This document shows, piece after piece, positions 29,001 to 44,000 of a stretch of 64,000 bases of DNA. Every line of letters begins with the position of its first letter. The stretch's first letter is position 1. Location of the stretch: positions 1,337,265 to 1,401,264 of the forward strand of contig NW_020653337.1 of NCBI RefSeq assembly GCF_003589595.1, read 5' to 3'. Position numbers and translations under genes: made by a program. Under the pieces are notes generated by a model. It had not been told where the DNA came from and ran no database searches. It was given only the letters and a program-made list of their open reading frames with translations. This DNA is from Hyposmocoma kahamanoa (lineage: Eukaryota > Arthropoda > Insecta > Lepidoptera > Cosmopterigidae).

Positions 29001-32000
29001 TGATCCCATGGTCACGGTTGCCAATGCCGCAGGCCCCGTGTGAAACCACCAACAGTCGAGCGAAGACCTGCCATCTTACCTTACGTGAGAGGTGTTACAG
29101 ACAAGATCGAAAGAGTCCTCAGGCGTGCATCTATCAAGACCTATTTCAAGGCCCTGAGGAAGATTTCTCAGTTCCTGAGACCCGTGAAATGTAACATCCC
29201 CTTACAAGATGCAGGAGTTTACAAGCTTGACTGTGAGTGCGGTCTCTCTTATATTGGACAAACAAAGCGAAGTATTTGTACCCACGTCAAAGAACATATA
29301 GCTGATGTCAAACACCGTCGCGTAAACAAGTCTGCAGTCTGCGAGCATGTCATGGATAAACCTACACATTCAATGAAGTATGACAAACCCCAGATCCTTG
29401 CAAAAGAAGTCCGTTATCTACCCAGGATGCTCCGAGAGGCCATTGAAATTAAAAAACCACCAGTTTGGGATCCAGTATTTCTTGTAATGAAAAATCCCAA
29501 TCAGACATAAGACTGCAGTACTAATTAATATGTTTTAGTTTATTCTAATTACTATTAATAATTAATAATAAAATGAACTTAATAAAAATTCATTCAATAA
29601 AATAATTTGTAAAACTTACTGTAGCGTAAATTGGAATGTTTTCTTTGTAAAATTAAAAATAAGGTATTTAATTAATAACTATAGTGGAAAAAATAAGGTG
29701 GTTTGCATCAATATTAGACATAACTAGTGAAGACTGTACGACCTCAGTCAACCGTGACCATGGGACCTGTAAAGGGCCCGAAACGTCGGTTTGTTTGAAA
29801 AAACAAATATACGCGACTTAAATCCGGAAAAATTGTTTTATTTCCTATGTGTAACAATCGCGAAAACCTAAGAACTCGACAAGCATAAAAAAGTTAACGA
29901 TTAATTCATTCGTAGACTCTTTAAAGCTAGCGGAGCTAGTAGAGGAGCTGCTTAACAAACTAGAGCGCCTACAAAATCTGGCAATCCGTTTCATATTCGG
30001 TTTACGTAAATATGACCATATCTCTGAATTTCGGACTAAATTGAAATGGCTCCCAATCCGACTTCGCCGAGATATGCACGTTCTTTGTCTACTTTATAAA
30101 ATTTTAAATTACCCCCAGCTTCCTCATTATCTGTTTTCCCGTTTTTCCCCCTTATCCCCCAATTCCCGCCCAAAACGTACCTGTGACACTAGAACACTTT
30201 TATATCCCCAATCCAACTCCAAATTCTTTCACAATTCTTTTACCGTAAGTGCAGCTCGTATGTGGAATAAACTACCTGCTAGCATTCGTGATAGTCCATC
30301 GGTGGCATCTTTCAAACACAAATTAAAAGAGCACTTCCTGTCGAACGCGTTAGATAGTTTATAGGTAACATATTTGTAAACAAATGATCTGTTATTATAA
30401 TATATATTCTGTTTATGTATGTATTTATGTATATAAAGTTCATTTATGTGCATATGTCTGTCGTATGTATATTATTATCATTTATATTTTATTTACATTT
30501 AAATTTAAATTTTGTTGTACATTAATTAGTCCCGCAGACTTCATTTTTGCACCACGGCTGGGGTTGGCTGGAAGAGATCTCTTATAGAGATAAGCTCACC
30601 TTTGTATATGTCCATTGTAACGTGTGTTTCATGTGTCTTTTCTTTGTACAATAAAGAATATATTAAACCTCTCTCCAGAAAAATTGTCATTTTGCAGATG
30701 TGACCTTATTAAACTAAGGATGCGACATGTTTCGCGTACCTTTTGCTTTTTGGCGAAGCCAATTGCATCTTTTATTTTCGGCAAAGCAATTACGCTACCC
30801 AGGTCTTTGTTGTGTATACGCAACACTTGCACGTGTGTCACTGCACGCACTGTATAAAAAGCTGGAATACCTGCGGGACATAGATGCATTCTTATCTGAT
30901 GGCATTATTTAATTGTTAACTTAGAAAAACAATTTAAGAAATGATTATTTAAAGTACTTACGCAATAAGCATTCTAGGACTCCGAAATGTGTTTTAGAAC
31001 CTATGACATCGACGACTTCCATAGTGTCGGGACTTAAAACCTGAAAAAATAATTGGAGCGAAAAATAAAATAGTGGGCAGCTACAGTCAGTAGTAAAATT
31101 AAATACCAAATAAATTGCTAATCATAATCAATAAATACACAATACGCAGTAGTGGAACAAGCCGCGGTTTTCTCGTAGCAGTGACGCCGCACTTGTTTAT
31201 TTTTTGGCATATATTTCGCACAATAATACAATAAATACATTGACTTACAATTATATGGACGTCGGGTCCGCGCTAAAAAGTGTCCGCACTTGTAAGGCGC
31301 TAAAATCGTATACAGAGCGCGACACTCCGCTTAAGTCTTCATTTGTTCTACTGACAGCGCGATACTGCGATGACATTACAATTTAAATTTCGAATAGGTT
31401 GACTTGGGACATTTTTTTCGTGGTTTTTGTATTAGACCCGTCGTCCATTTATTTGTAAGTCAATGAATAAATATTAAAATATGACAGTGCACCAACAAAA
31501 CAGCTGGTGGCGCCATCTCTAATCGACGTTCGTCATAAAAAATTATGCTAGCGCCACACAGTATCAAATTTAGAACGAACATAAAACACCAAGGAGCGGC
31601 CATCTTGGTTATTGTTCTTTGGATCTTTGGGTGACCAATTTAGACACGGTAGATGTTGTTTTAAATCTAAGTTAATTATAGCCATCGTTCATTATTTCCT
31701 TCAGTTTTAACTGCCTATGTGGCCGAACGGTTACCATGCCGGACTGCCACGCAGAGGTCCCAGGTTCGATTCCCGGGCCGGGAGAAATGTTTGTATGGCC
31801 TACATTTATTTATCTCGTGAATTTGGGTGTAATTTGTGGTTGTCTATGTGTGTGTCCATGGCACCCGTGACACAGGGTTTCCCTAGTGCGGGGTTATGTT
31901 GAGTGTGTGCGTAATTATACTATGATACTATGTCCTTGTCCGATAATCCAAGGCCAAGGGAAAAAATGATAAACCAGTCTAGTGACGACAAAGTGGTTTT

Positions 32001-35000
32001 AAATAAACTATGAGTTAACAAGTAAGTAAATATCACAAAAGCGTATCAAAACTTCATATTATGGTGATGACATTATGAAAATGGAAGAAGTCGTGATAAA
32101 AATAGAGAAGGATATATTGAGGAGTTTTAGGCACATGAAGAGGTTGAGTGAAAATAGAGTGGCGAAAGTGATATAGGTACATATAGAGCCAACATGAAAG
32201 GCTATAAAAATGTTTTCAGATAAAATTGAGAAAGATCTTAAATGTGAAGTAAGAAAGATAGGAGGGCTGGTATTGTAGACTAGGCTCTACTCTATGAGTA
32301 GAATTGCTGGCTGAATATAGGTAGTGATTATAGTTTTATATTTAGAATGTTAAGAAAACAGAAGATCTTGACATATTAGATTATTGATTTGTAACCTGAA
32401 AGTATAAAATATGTAAAAATAGTGAAATAAACCAGAGTTCTTAAGATGATCCCGGTTTATATTATTAGAAGTACCTCTCGCTACGCAATCTGAGTTACCC
32501 CTCGTTACAGTACTATGAAAAAACTGATGCAACTAATAGAAGAGAGGTTGCTCAGAACCACAGAATAAAAATACAGTAGAAGTGCTGAGAGTGGCACATG
32601 TTCAAAAGCTCAGTCCGCCAATTTGGCTTAGTATGTTATAGTCATGTCAATAATTTAGATAGTAGTAAAATTTCTTATTTCGCTATTTTGCAGTGAAAAA
32701 ATGATAGTCTCAGTTAATATTATCTATGGCGGTGTTTCATATCATCGTTAAGTTTTACGTTATTTAATTTTGATAAATTTTCAATTTTCTTTTCGTAATA
32801 ATTGTTTGTTACAAGAAACGAAAATAAACCTTATGTCGCTGCAATATGGGCGCTTCTTTTTTGAAGACTTAAATTCGCCGTTGTTCAGCTACTGACCGCT
32901 AGACGGCCGCGCATTAAATTAAAATTTCAATATAAAATCTGAACGTCGTAACGTGCAATATTAGGTATTGAACTTTGAACGATATGCCAATAGGGTAAAG
33001 TGTAAATTATATTGAGAGGGAGGCAAAATTCCTAATCTTCGATTTGATTTTAGAGGAGCATATCCACTTTAAAGTTGAAAATAAAATATTGTATGAGTAA
33101 CTACACGATATATTCAAGCATAGACATTAATCAGAAACATAAAACAATAAAGTTTCCTCGATAGATAAAAATCACGAAATAACCTCTAATTTTCACATTT
33201 TTTCGATTTATCCTCGAAATGCTACAGGTTATTAGGACAAAAATTTGATAGTTAATTATATTTATGCATGATCGACAACTGTCACTACGGATTTTTTTTA
33301 ATCCCTTTAGTTTTAGAGTTATTCCGCTAAAATGAATTTGGTACTTTTAATGCGCAAAATTCAACGTCTCCTGTCGCATGTCACGCGAACTTCAGGCATA
33401 TATTTGTTTCACAAATTTGGGCGGAGCCAACGTCAAAACTTTTTTGGCATGAGAGCATTGACTATGAGAGCTCTTAATATTCCAGAATTTGTTACTTCTT
33501 TTTAAATTGAGTGTCAAAAATTGTGAATGTATGAGTTTGGCGACAGCGAGCGGTTCTAACTATAATGTATGATGAGGGCACTTCCATTTGTTTTTTCTTC
33601 CGAGATCAGGACTGTGAAAAATAGATAGTCAGCCTATCTGAATGGGAAATAAAGATATGTGACCATTATTGCTTCTTGAAAGATGCAGACACGGGCAGGT
33701 AAAATACTCACCTCGCATTTGCCTTGTTTGATGATGTACATCTCGTTGCAAACGTCGCCCGTACTCAACAGGATCTCGTTGGGGCATGTGTAGAATAGCC
33801 GCGCGACAGACGATATGTCATTCAGATGTTTCTCGTTAAGATACTATCCATGCGAACACAAAATTTCATCGTCAACCGTTTATTCATGGGTATCCTTTGA
33901 GGAGAAGGTGAGGTTAGATTATAGATATATCTCTCGCTGCCAACAATTCGAAGTGGGCGCAATGCTCGGCAGCGAGAGGTGCTGGGAGGCTGTGGTCTCC
34001 TTTTGCGAGAGCGTAGTCTCGCAGAAGGAGGCAACGGAGCGCTTCAGATAGGACGACGTCTCTGACCAGCCAAGACGAAGACGAAGGCCGGGGAGACGAA
34101 GGAGGCAGTACACCCGCCTTCTTCCCCCGCCGTAGCTTGCACGCCGTAGCTGGGACACCTTCCGAAGGATTGTGTCCCAGTAGTAAGCGCAAGCGGATCC
34201 TGAGGCGTCTATACATATATGGCGGTGGAGTTATTAGCTGGGTTTTAGTGGGTATACGGGACTATCGCCCGGGAGTCCCACATAACAGTTCCTTGCTCCC
34301 CCGAGCCGAGCGGTATGCGTAAAGCATTTCCCAGCGATTAAAAAAAACGGTTATAGGTATAGATGTAGTCCGAATGCAGATTTAGGATCTACACATATTC
34401 CAAGTATTGTGAACTTATTTCGTCGCGTTTTCCTTCGCAGTTAACAATTCAAGCAGTCACTCTGTTAGCAGTCCAAATTGCAAAGATCTAAGGGGCACTG
34501 TCACTGCGCCCATCACCCTGAGACATATAAGTGTTGTCAAGTCCTATGTGGCTGTAATTTCACCAGCAGTCGTACCCTTCAAAACCGTAACGCCGTAAAG
34601 CTCACATATTACTGCTTGGCGGCAAAAATAGGAAGGTGGTAGTACTTCCCAGGACGAACTCTTTCTTATGAACCTCTACTGCTACTTATAATTCCAAAAG
34701 ATGGGAATAATAAAAGATCTGGTAAATATAACCGTGATATTCTTAAATTTAATATTTTCTCGTTTCAGAAACGAGAATCTAATAAAAATTAAACAATAAC
34801 CTTTGCAAATGGTAATTTAGCAGTGTACTTCATTCGTTGCATGGCGAGTAATTCGCTAGACACATGCGGCGGCAGGTCGAATAACACTGACTGCTTTTTA
34901 TGCGTGATGGCATATGCCTGCAACAACAATATCTGTCATACTTCTTTTTGCCTCTGATTTGAGGAAGGTGACTGCAAACTTGGGCAGCAGTAATGGTCAT

Positions 35001-38000
35001 GCTTTCGTAATATCCTTCCAAGTTGGTGATTTTTGTGATAGCCTGTCACGATGTCACAAAAATACTAAAGTTAATAAATAATGACTAACAAGTCATAGGC
35101 CTGGTGGTAAACGTCACATCCATCCGTAACTGTGGCAGTGCCACTCAAAGCTTGAAATTGCAAATAATAACAATAATAATAAACCATTTATTTCAGGCCA
35201 TAGCCCATAAGATAATGGTGTTAGTTACAAAAGAAAACCTTAGAACTATGTTAGTATGATTACATTGAATTTTGAGATATTGACAGAAATTTTAAATATT
35301 AAAATTTGGAAAATGTACAATTATTACTTAATTTGACCAATTGTAATGTTTACCCAAAACTTTAAAATTGTAGAGTCAAGACGATGGGCAAACATCCTCA
35401 GGATGCCACTGCCACTGTCCCGCACTTGCTTTAGCAGAGACGACACCTCTTTACGCCTAATGGCATAGAAGTCATCTGTTCGCGCTTCAGTAAACATGCC
35501 GCCGGATGCACTGCAGTTCCGTGGCAGTCCCAACAGCATCCTGAAGATGTTATTGTATTGTACTCGTATTGAGTTGTATGTACGCTGTGTATATCTAACC
35601 CATAGACTACTCGAATACATCGACTGACAAAAAGCTTTAAAAAGCGTAACTTTCACCTCTCTTGTACAACGAGTGAATCTACGGGCCAGCATGTTTCCTC
35701 TCACAGCCAGCGCAGCCCTTTCGATATCTAGATCTTCCATGCTGTCAGTAATAACGTGACCAAGATATCTAAACCTATCAACTCTATTAAGAGGCGTGCC
35801 ACCAAGCGTTAACGATGGTACAACATCTGTATAGCATTTACCTGCCTTTACAACAAGCAGTTCACTTTTTTTTCAGTTGTACTTCAGCCCATGCTTAGTT
35901 CATTGACTTACACTTATATGGACGTCGGGTCCGCGCTAAAAAGTGTCCGAACTTATAGGGCGTTAAAATCGTATACAGACCGTCATTCACGCTCTAGTCT
36001 TCGTTTGTTCGACTGACAGCGAAGCAAGCAAAATTAGGCAGTACTGCGATGACATTACAATTTAAATTCAACGTTTTAGCTTTTTCATATTCCTTTACAT
36101 GTCACTACGTTTAAATAGGTTGACTTGGGACAATTTTTTCGTGGTTTGTGTATTAGACCCGTCGTCCATTTATTTGTAAGTCAATGGCTTGGTTGCATAC
36201 CTCTCACACAGTTTAAGTAATTTCCTGAGCGCATTAATAGACGGCCCCAAAGATCAAAGATCACAGACCTAAGAGCAAAGATCTAAGGGGCATTTCCACT
36301 GCGCTTGCACCCTCAGACAAGTACAATTTTTTTATCTTTAATTCAGACAACGGGACCCGTAAATTGGCTAGTTGCTTAGTGGCTACGTTAGTAAAAAGAA
36401 AAAACATGAACAGAATCATACTAATACTAATATTTGACCATGTTTGTCTGCAAGTTCTTTTTCTTACAAACACCTTTCGTTGACAAGCACCTAAAGAAAA
36501 TGGCGCATAATGGGGAATCATATTTCCTAACCACGCTCATCAGGATGGATTTGGCGCTGGCCCACATTCTGCAGAGCAACGAGGTCGTCTTTTGCACCCT
36601 AAGACATAAGTTGACAAGTCCCATGTGCCTGTAACTTCACCAGCATCCTTACCTTTCCCAACCGGAACACAGTAATGCTGACATTACTGCTTGGCGGCAG
36701 AAATAGGTAAGGTGGCAGAACTTCCCTGGACGAACCATTTTACAAGGAGGCCTGCTGCTACTAATACTCTACTGCTTCTCTTTCACAACGAGCTCTGCGG
36801 CTAAGTGGCCTTGAACGGATTCCGTTGCTCTATTACTTATAATACAATAAATTCTCTGGTTTAAGATCAGATAATGTAGTTTATAGGGGCATTACGCGCA
36901 CGATGGCGTACCAGTCATCGGTACGGGCATGCGCAAACTTTCCCGGCGCGTTGCAGAAGCGAGGCAGCCCCATCGACATCCTGAAGCCGTTATTATTTTA
37001 GTTAATTTAAGGACGCTAAAGGCCTTCTGCGTAAAGTTGGACCATAGGTTGCACGTGTAGTACTTGGCAATAGGCCTTGAAAAGCGTGATTTTTTCCTGC
37101 TCACCACAGCGAATTTGGGAACTGGAGAGACGCCGTTTTTCGGCATCGGGAAGTGAACGTGTCTTATAGCTCCGCCACTAATGAGGAGATTTGGTAGTCG
37201 ACGGCTCAGCGGTGGTAACCGTTAGTTGAGCAGAGCGCGATGGGAAGTGAGCGTGCCCAAGGCACTAGTCTTATAGATAACCGGATAAAGTCTGTGAAAA
37301 CGGTCTGATCTGGGGTTAGGACATGACTGGGATGATCGCTCGCACAGGTCATAGTGTACACATAACCAAGAGGTTGATAAGGAGGGGCATTATAAACAAA
37401 ACTTATATTGAAAGATATGGGACTTCAACATTACTGGTTGGCGGCAAAAATCAGGTATGGTACTTCCATGGGTGAACTCTATCACAAACAGGCCTGCTAC
37501 TGTAACTACAACTGTTGGTGGTTGGATACTGCCTTCCCTCACCTTGTTCGTGTGCCAACAAAGCTGAAGATAGCTGATAAAGCGATGCCGCAGCACAGGG
37601 TCCACATTATTCCGTATCAGGCAGTTCTTTACTTGGGATATACACGTTTCGTACTCTTGCCTGTTCAAGATATTGCATATTTGAAGTTAGTAAATAAAAA
37701 AACTTAAATTAAAATATATAAATCTCTCGATACAAAACAGTGTACTCCATAAAGTTAATAAAGTCACCATCTGTAAGGTAACAACTCGCCAGCGGGCCTA
37801 CCATAACCTTTCCATAAACAATCTTATTTCAATGCAAGCTTAAAGTAAGCTTATTACAATATTACTCATATTCGTACCATGACGAACCTGTCAACCAAGT
37901 CATTGTCTATTCCTTACTAAAAATATGTGAACTATATAATGCCATCTCTTTCTTTTTTGATGTTCCGAATTGTCTTATCGTAGTATAATGTTTAAGTACT

Positions 38001-41000
38001 TAATGTAATTTACATTCAGAGAATTTTGAATGTTAAAAAAAGAAAAGTATGTAATAATAAAATCTATTAAAATTACTTTGTTTTCAATAACTTTTCCGCA
38101 TTTTCGTGAAGAAAAATAAATAAAACAAGCTGAGTCGTCATAGTCACGTTGTGAATTCGGAACTATAGTGTCAACTGTTAGTTTCGCCAAGGAGCATATA
38201 GATGGCGCTGTTATAATTTTACGAAATAAACATCGCGTATTTTTATTCAACGAAAAATTATTTACTATGTGCTATTAAATAAAAAATAAGCAAAATATTG
38301 AAGAGATATATTATGTAAATAAATAAGTTCTACTTAACTTTTAATAATTATAAATCAATGTTAAGACAATAAAACTGAAAATAATATTGTTTCCATTGCA
38401 TCCGTGAAACTATTTTAAAATTGCTAAATTTGACATAAGAGCAATACTTTAATGTCAAAGTCGCGTCATAGTACGAACTGAGTTAGGTTAAGTTAGAGGA
38501 GAATAAATAGTCACAAAGCTGCCAATGAAACATCATAGTTTTAACATTACAATAAGCTTACGTAAAGCGCGTTATGGTACCAAAAATCAATGTAAGATTG
38601 AAGTAATATTGTTTTAAGAAGTTGTGGTAGGCCCCCAGGACCAATTTACAATACTGCGATCCTTAGTCGCCGGCACATCCCTAACACGAACTTCTGACGA
38701 TTCGTCAAAGACCAAGTTTCAGCACCGTAAGGACGGAGAGAATACGCACGTCCATGAGCTTTCTTTTGAGACTACATTTTTCAACACAATATATTAGTAC
38801 AGAAAACTTTCTCAAAAACAAGGTAAAGGCCTCAGCAATGTGCTGGTTATCAGGCTTCACTTGGTGCGTATTCGTCTCAGGAGACACCGCTTTTGAAATG
38901 AAACAGAAAATGTAAATAACATTTTAAAATTTCATATTTCAAAAGATTCGTGTCAGAGCAGTGGCGTAGCGTCGATTTGTGCTGACTGGGGTCAACCTTA
39001 AATTTGTTGCATCGTCTATTTTCACAATTACTTCCAAAAGTATGTCATTTGGGCAGGCTCGGCTCGATTGTGTTCTTATGTCCACCTGTCGTCGCCATGT
39101 TTGTGTTGGAATTTATTTTCAAAAAATTAAAAACAAATCATTTTGACCCAACTAGGGACTCGGCCGCGCTCGCCACTGCATCAGAGAATAAAAAAGTAAC
39201 GAGAAAGGTCACTCCCCGCCTCTCTCTAGCTTTAGGTACCACACCGCGTCCCGCATATCGTTGCGACATTGACGGAACGGCAACAAAGGCTGTCAGAACG
39301 TAAGTTTAAATTTATTAAGTACTTCATTATATGATAATCATGAATTGTGCCACGTACGGCTGCTTATTTTCATCTACTATGATTTCATAACAGATTATAT
39401 AGCTAAGACATTTAAAAGAAAATATTTCAGTGTATGTAATAAATATTAGCATAGTAATGTTATTCACTTATTAAGTCTTTTGTTTAAAAAAGTTACATAT
39501 TTAATTTAACTGGTGTAATTTACTGTTGTTTTAGTATTATTTGATAAAATCTGACGACCATATTATTTGCGTATACAATACATTCGTTTGCGCATACAAC
39601 GTACTGTGTACGTTAAACCAGAGAATAATAGTGCAAGAAAGTGATGGGTAACCCTACCACTTCATGCACACATCTGCACGTTCGCAACAGCGCCTTGTTG
39701 TACGTACAGTAGTAGGTTAATAAGTTTCTACCGCGTTGTTGTATGGAGTGTCCGGAATGTGCTCACGTAACGGCCACATAGTTAAATGTGTAAAGAGCAT
39801 TTTAGCATGTAGAATAAGACGAGCCAAAAATGCAAGTTACTCGTAAATAAAATTAAGGATTTTTACTAATACTAATAAATATTGCGTGGCTGTATAGAAC
39901 GGCATGAAATACCACTTTTCGAAAATAAAAAATATAATAAACAAACTCACATATGACAATTAACAGTAGAAGTACATCGAAAAATCAAATTTCGCATATG
40001 GATTATGTTAACGTTAGTCTTGCAATTTTAATTGTAGATTACACATAACGGTATGGATTGGATATCGATTACCGATAAACCACCCGTAATGATGCCATGA
40101 TCATGACTAACCAAGGTCTGTGATCACAGCGATCACTTCCCATTCGACAGGTGCCATTTTTTTTTTAATTTTCTATTTGGAGAGTATCCTGAATAAGAGG
40201 AGGTCAACCACACTCACTTCATAGCTATGGTGACCATGATTGTAGCAGAATAGGCGGAGTCGACGAAGATTCGCAGAACCATGCAGCCTTCGATGACCAG
40301 CATGGTGTACAACTTGTTGCGCCAATCACCAACGTTCCAATTCGCTGTCTTATGCACTGGGAATAAAAACCATCTGTTCTTTTTGGATTTATATGTCACC
40401 GTCACTGAAGCTCAGTGGGAGAGCGAATGTGTTGCAACAAAGAATTCGACGGTTCGTATTTCTGTTGCGGCACATACCTACAACTTTAAATTCAAAGTTA
40501 TGTACATTTGTGAACGTTTAGTAGCTATACCCTTCGTTAACGACGAAGGAAAACATGGTGGTGAACCTGCATGTCAAAGAAGGCGAAAGCGTGTTAAATC
40601 CCCAACTCACTTTGGGCCAGCATAGAGAACTTTGACTGGTGGTTTTCCACCGGTGAGTTCAAATTCAAATTCAAGTCGTCTTTATTTCATAGGTTAGCCA
40701 ATTACACTAGAAACGTCATATTAATTAAACTCTACTGTTCATTCGTAAGGCAGATTCCCCTGAAAAGAATGAGCAAGAAACTCTAGGGGTTGCTCTTTGT
40801 AAATATACATTTGAATACATTTAACATTTACAATATTTATTTCAAACATCTTAGATTGAGGCTACCTGCAAGAGCTAAACGGGTCACTACTGTAGACTAG
40901 GCAGTTTGGTTAGAAATACTGGCTGAATGAATGTAGGTTTGTATTTAGAATTGTGTAAAAAAATAGGATTGAAAAAGAAGAATATCTTTTTTGTTGTAGA

Positions 41001-44000
41001 ACAGGCTTCGAACTGAAAATACGTAATAAATGTTTATTCATGGATATAGTCCTGTTTTATATTTGAAAATAGCCTCACGGTAATCCAAGCTACGTCCCTC
41101 TCTACATTACCATGAATTCTTATCATCCAAGTACCCAGAAGCTGTATTATAACCTTCAGTATAAAGTTTTTGTTTCACTATAGTTTTAAACCTCGCAAAT
41201 GGCAAATTTTGAATATCAACGGGAATCTTATTATAGAAGCATATAGATCCCCCCTTAAATGAATTTGTCATTTTGTGAAGGCGACTGTCAAGAATAGCTA
41301 GTTTATTTTTATTCCCGTGTTAATGTTATATCTGTCACTATTTTTAATGAAAGAAATTACCGTTCTTCTTATGCTTCAAACTTATCTCTTAAAGATACCT
41401 ACTCTTGAATCAAGATTGTGAATTGCCTTGCGTTTCTGCAGGACAAAGATTCTATTAATATCGGCCTCATTACCCCAAAGCAAAATGCCGTATGTCATTA
41501 AACTGTAAAAGTAGCTGAAGCGAACCAATTTAGCTGTTTCGACGTTTGAAAGTTTCCTATTTTTTTCATCGCGTACACTGTAGAGCTGAGCTATTTCGAT
41601 AACTTACTTATATGAGGAGCCCATTGCCATTTAGCATCTAAAGTTATACCAAAAAGTACAACTATACCTAAACGGTTCAATTTTTCGTTTCTAACATAAT
41701 GTTTGTGTCCATCTCTATAACATTGGGTAATGTCAATTTCACACAGTTTGTTTTTGTCTCATTAAGTAGCAGGTTATTAGCTGTAAACCAATCTACTACA
41801 TTAGATATAGCATTGATTTACATCGTCGTAGGAACATTGGTGCCTTTTAACCTTAAATAGTAGGGAAGTATCATCACCAAACAATACTATCTCATGTTCT
41901 ATACCTTCCACGAGGCTAGCTAAGTCATTAATATAAAGTAAAAACAAAAATGGATGTAGAATTGAACCTTGAGGGACGCCCATGCCAATTGCAGACTCTG
42001 ACGATTACGATACCGTTGACATCGACCCTCTGTACCCTACCACTTAAATACGATTTAAGAAGGTCGAGGCCACGGCCTGCCTCACCATAATGGCGAAGTT
42101 TCTTGATAAGAGTATCATGGTGCACACAATCAAAGGCCTTGAAAAGATCACAGATACACCAAAAGCGTTATGTGAGACTTTCCAAGCGAGGTGAGATGAA
42201 CGAGGAGAGACAGTAATTGAAATCTCGCCGACCTATTTCCACCAAAATTGCCATTATGGAATATCCAGTGCTGTTCATTTCACTTATCATGTCTCGTAAA
42301 ATATATTATTAAGCCTGTTAACGGAAGAAGAATCAGATGAAACCTTTTTTTAAAGCTCAAATCGTACGTACTCCATAATTTCGCTATTGATATGAATAGC
42401 AATCATGAACTCACGCGAGAAACCGTATTTCTGTTGCAGACTATGTAGGCAGTTCAATTAATATTGAGGATGGACGAGGCGAGAATTGAAATATTTGTTG
42501 ATGATATATCCTCGTCAATCCAGATCATTTCCACCTTTCCAAAGATGGACTAGGAGAGGAGGTTTTGTCATACAAATTTCAATCGTTGTCTCATTCGTTT
42601 CGTTTCGCCTCGCCGGTGTAAAGTAATTTCAATTGTTTTTTGCATTAAGACATTACAAATTTAAGATGGAATATTAATTGATGGTATACGTGTGACGCCT
42701 TGCAAGGGCATAGCAAGGTATGAGTAACTGAACGCCATCCTATAATATAATGAAGAATACCGTCAATAATTCCATGCTTTTAAGTTAAACTTGCGAATAA
42801 AATGCTACTTACTTAAGAAATTCACCATACACACAGACCAGTACAGGGCCACCATAAATCTGACACTTTCATTTTCTGGATCAATCTTTGTTTTGCTCCA
42901 GAATGGTGGAGTAGACAGATCGGTCACCTCGCAGTATTCAAACCTTCGAAATGTGTAACATTTGTGTGTATCTATTGTTAAACAGCTAAGTTCAAAATGG
43001 GTGAGTGTTGAAACATTTATATTTCTTGAGTAGTGACATATTTGTGGAAGTTATACTTCAAGAGAAGATAGAAGGACAAAAAAAGAAAAGAAAACCAACA
43101 ATGGCGCATAGACAAATTACAAAGAAGATTGTCATTGTAAGCATCTATAAAGGTCAAGAAACTTGGTTATGAACCGTAAGCAGTGGAGGAGGATACGTCG
43201 ACCTAAGCGTGGCTCTTAAATATGATGATGATGAAAATGATGGTAGGTACTTACACATAACACATGACACCTTGCTGCAGACAGGCGAGCAAGTAGATCA
43301 CCAACATGATAAACAACGTGTACAATATAAATCGCAAAACATTACTGTAATAAACAGCAACTTCCTCCATGTCCCTTAGTGCTTTGAAAACCTGAAATAA
43401 ATGAATTAGACAAACGTGCATTGCGTTAACTGAACACATTGTTAAATTCATATTTATTTTCTTGCTAATAATTTGGTGACTGGTTAATTGACATACTTGG
43501 TAAACATTGTTTGCCTAAAAACTGGCGTCAATGTTCATGACGTTGATAAAAACGGTGGTTGCCCAATGGAACGCTTGTTTTCTAATAAGTTTTCAAACAC
43601 CAAAGTTTCTCATTGTCGTCATCCCAATTGAAAAGCAACCGTACATCCAAAATTTGATTTATAATCAATGATTTTAACTTTAGTTAAGGCTTTGACCCTG
43701 TAGTGTGAAATTAAAAGTATCAATCCCTCGCTAACGTCGTAGGCAAACATTGTGAGGAAATCAGCACATCATAATCGTTGGGAAACGTGTGGAGTCCCCA
43801 ACACGCATTGGACCAGCGTGGCCGACAATGGCCTAAAATTTCTCCTTAGAAGTGATCCAGTTGATGATGATGTTCGTAAGTTTCGCTACAGTACCAAATC
43901 TTCGATCCACATTGTCGAAATTAAGTCAATTTGCTTACAAACAGGAGAGAACAAAAATGCCATCAACTAGTGATTTTATCATTGTACCCTTACTTTAGGC

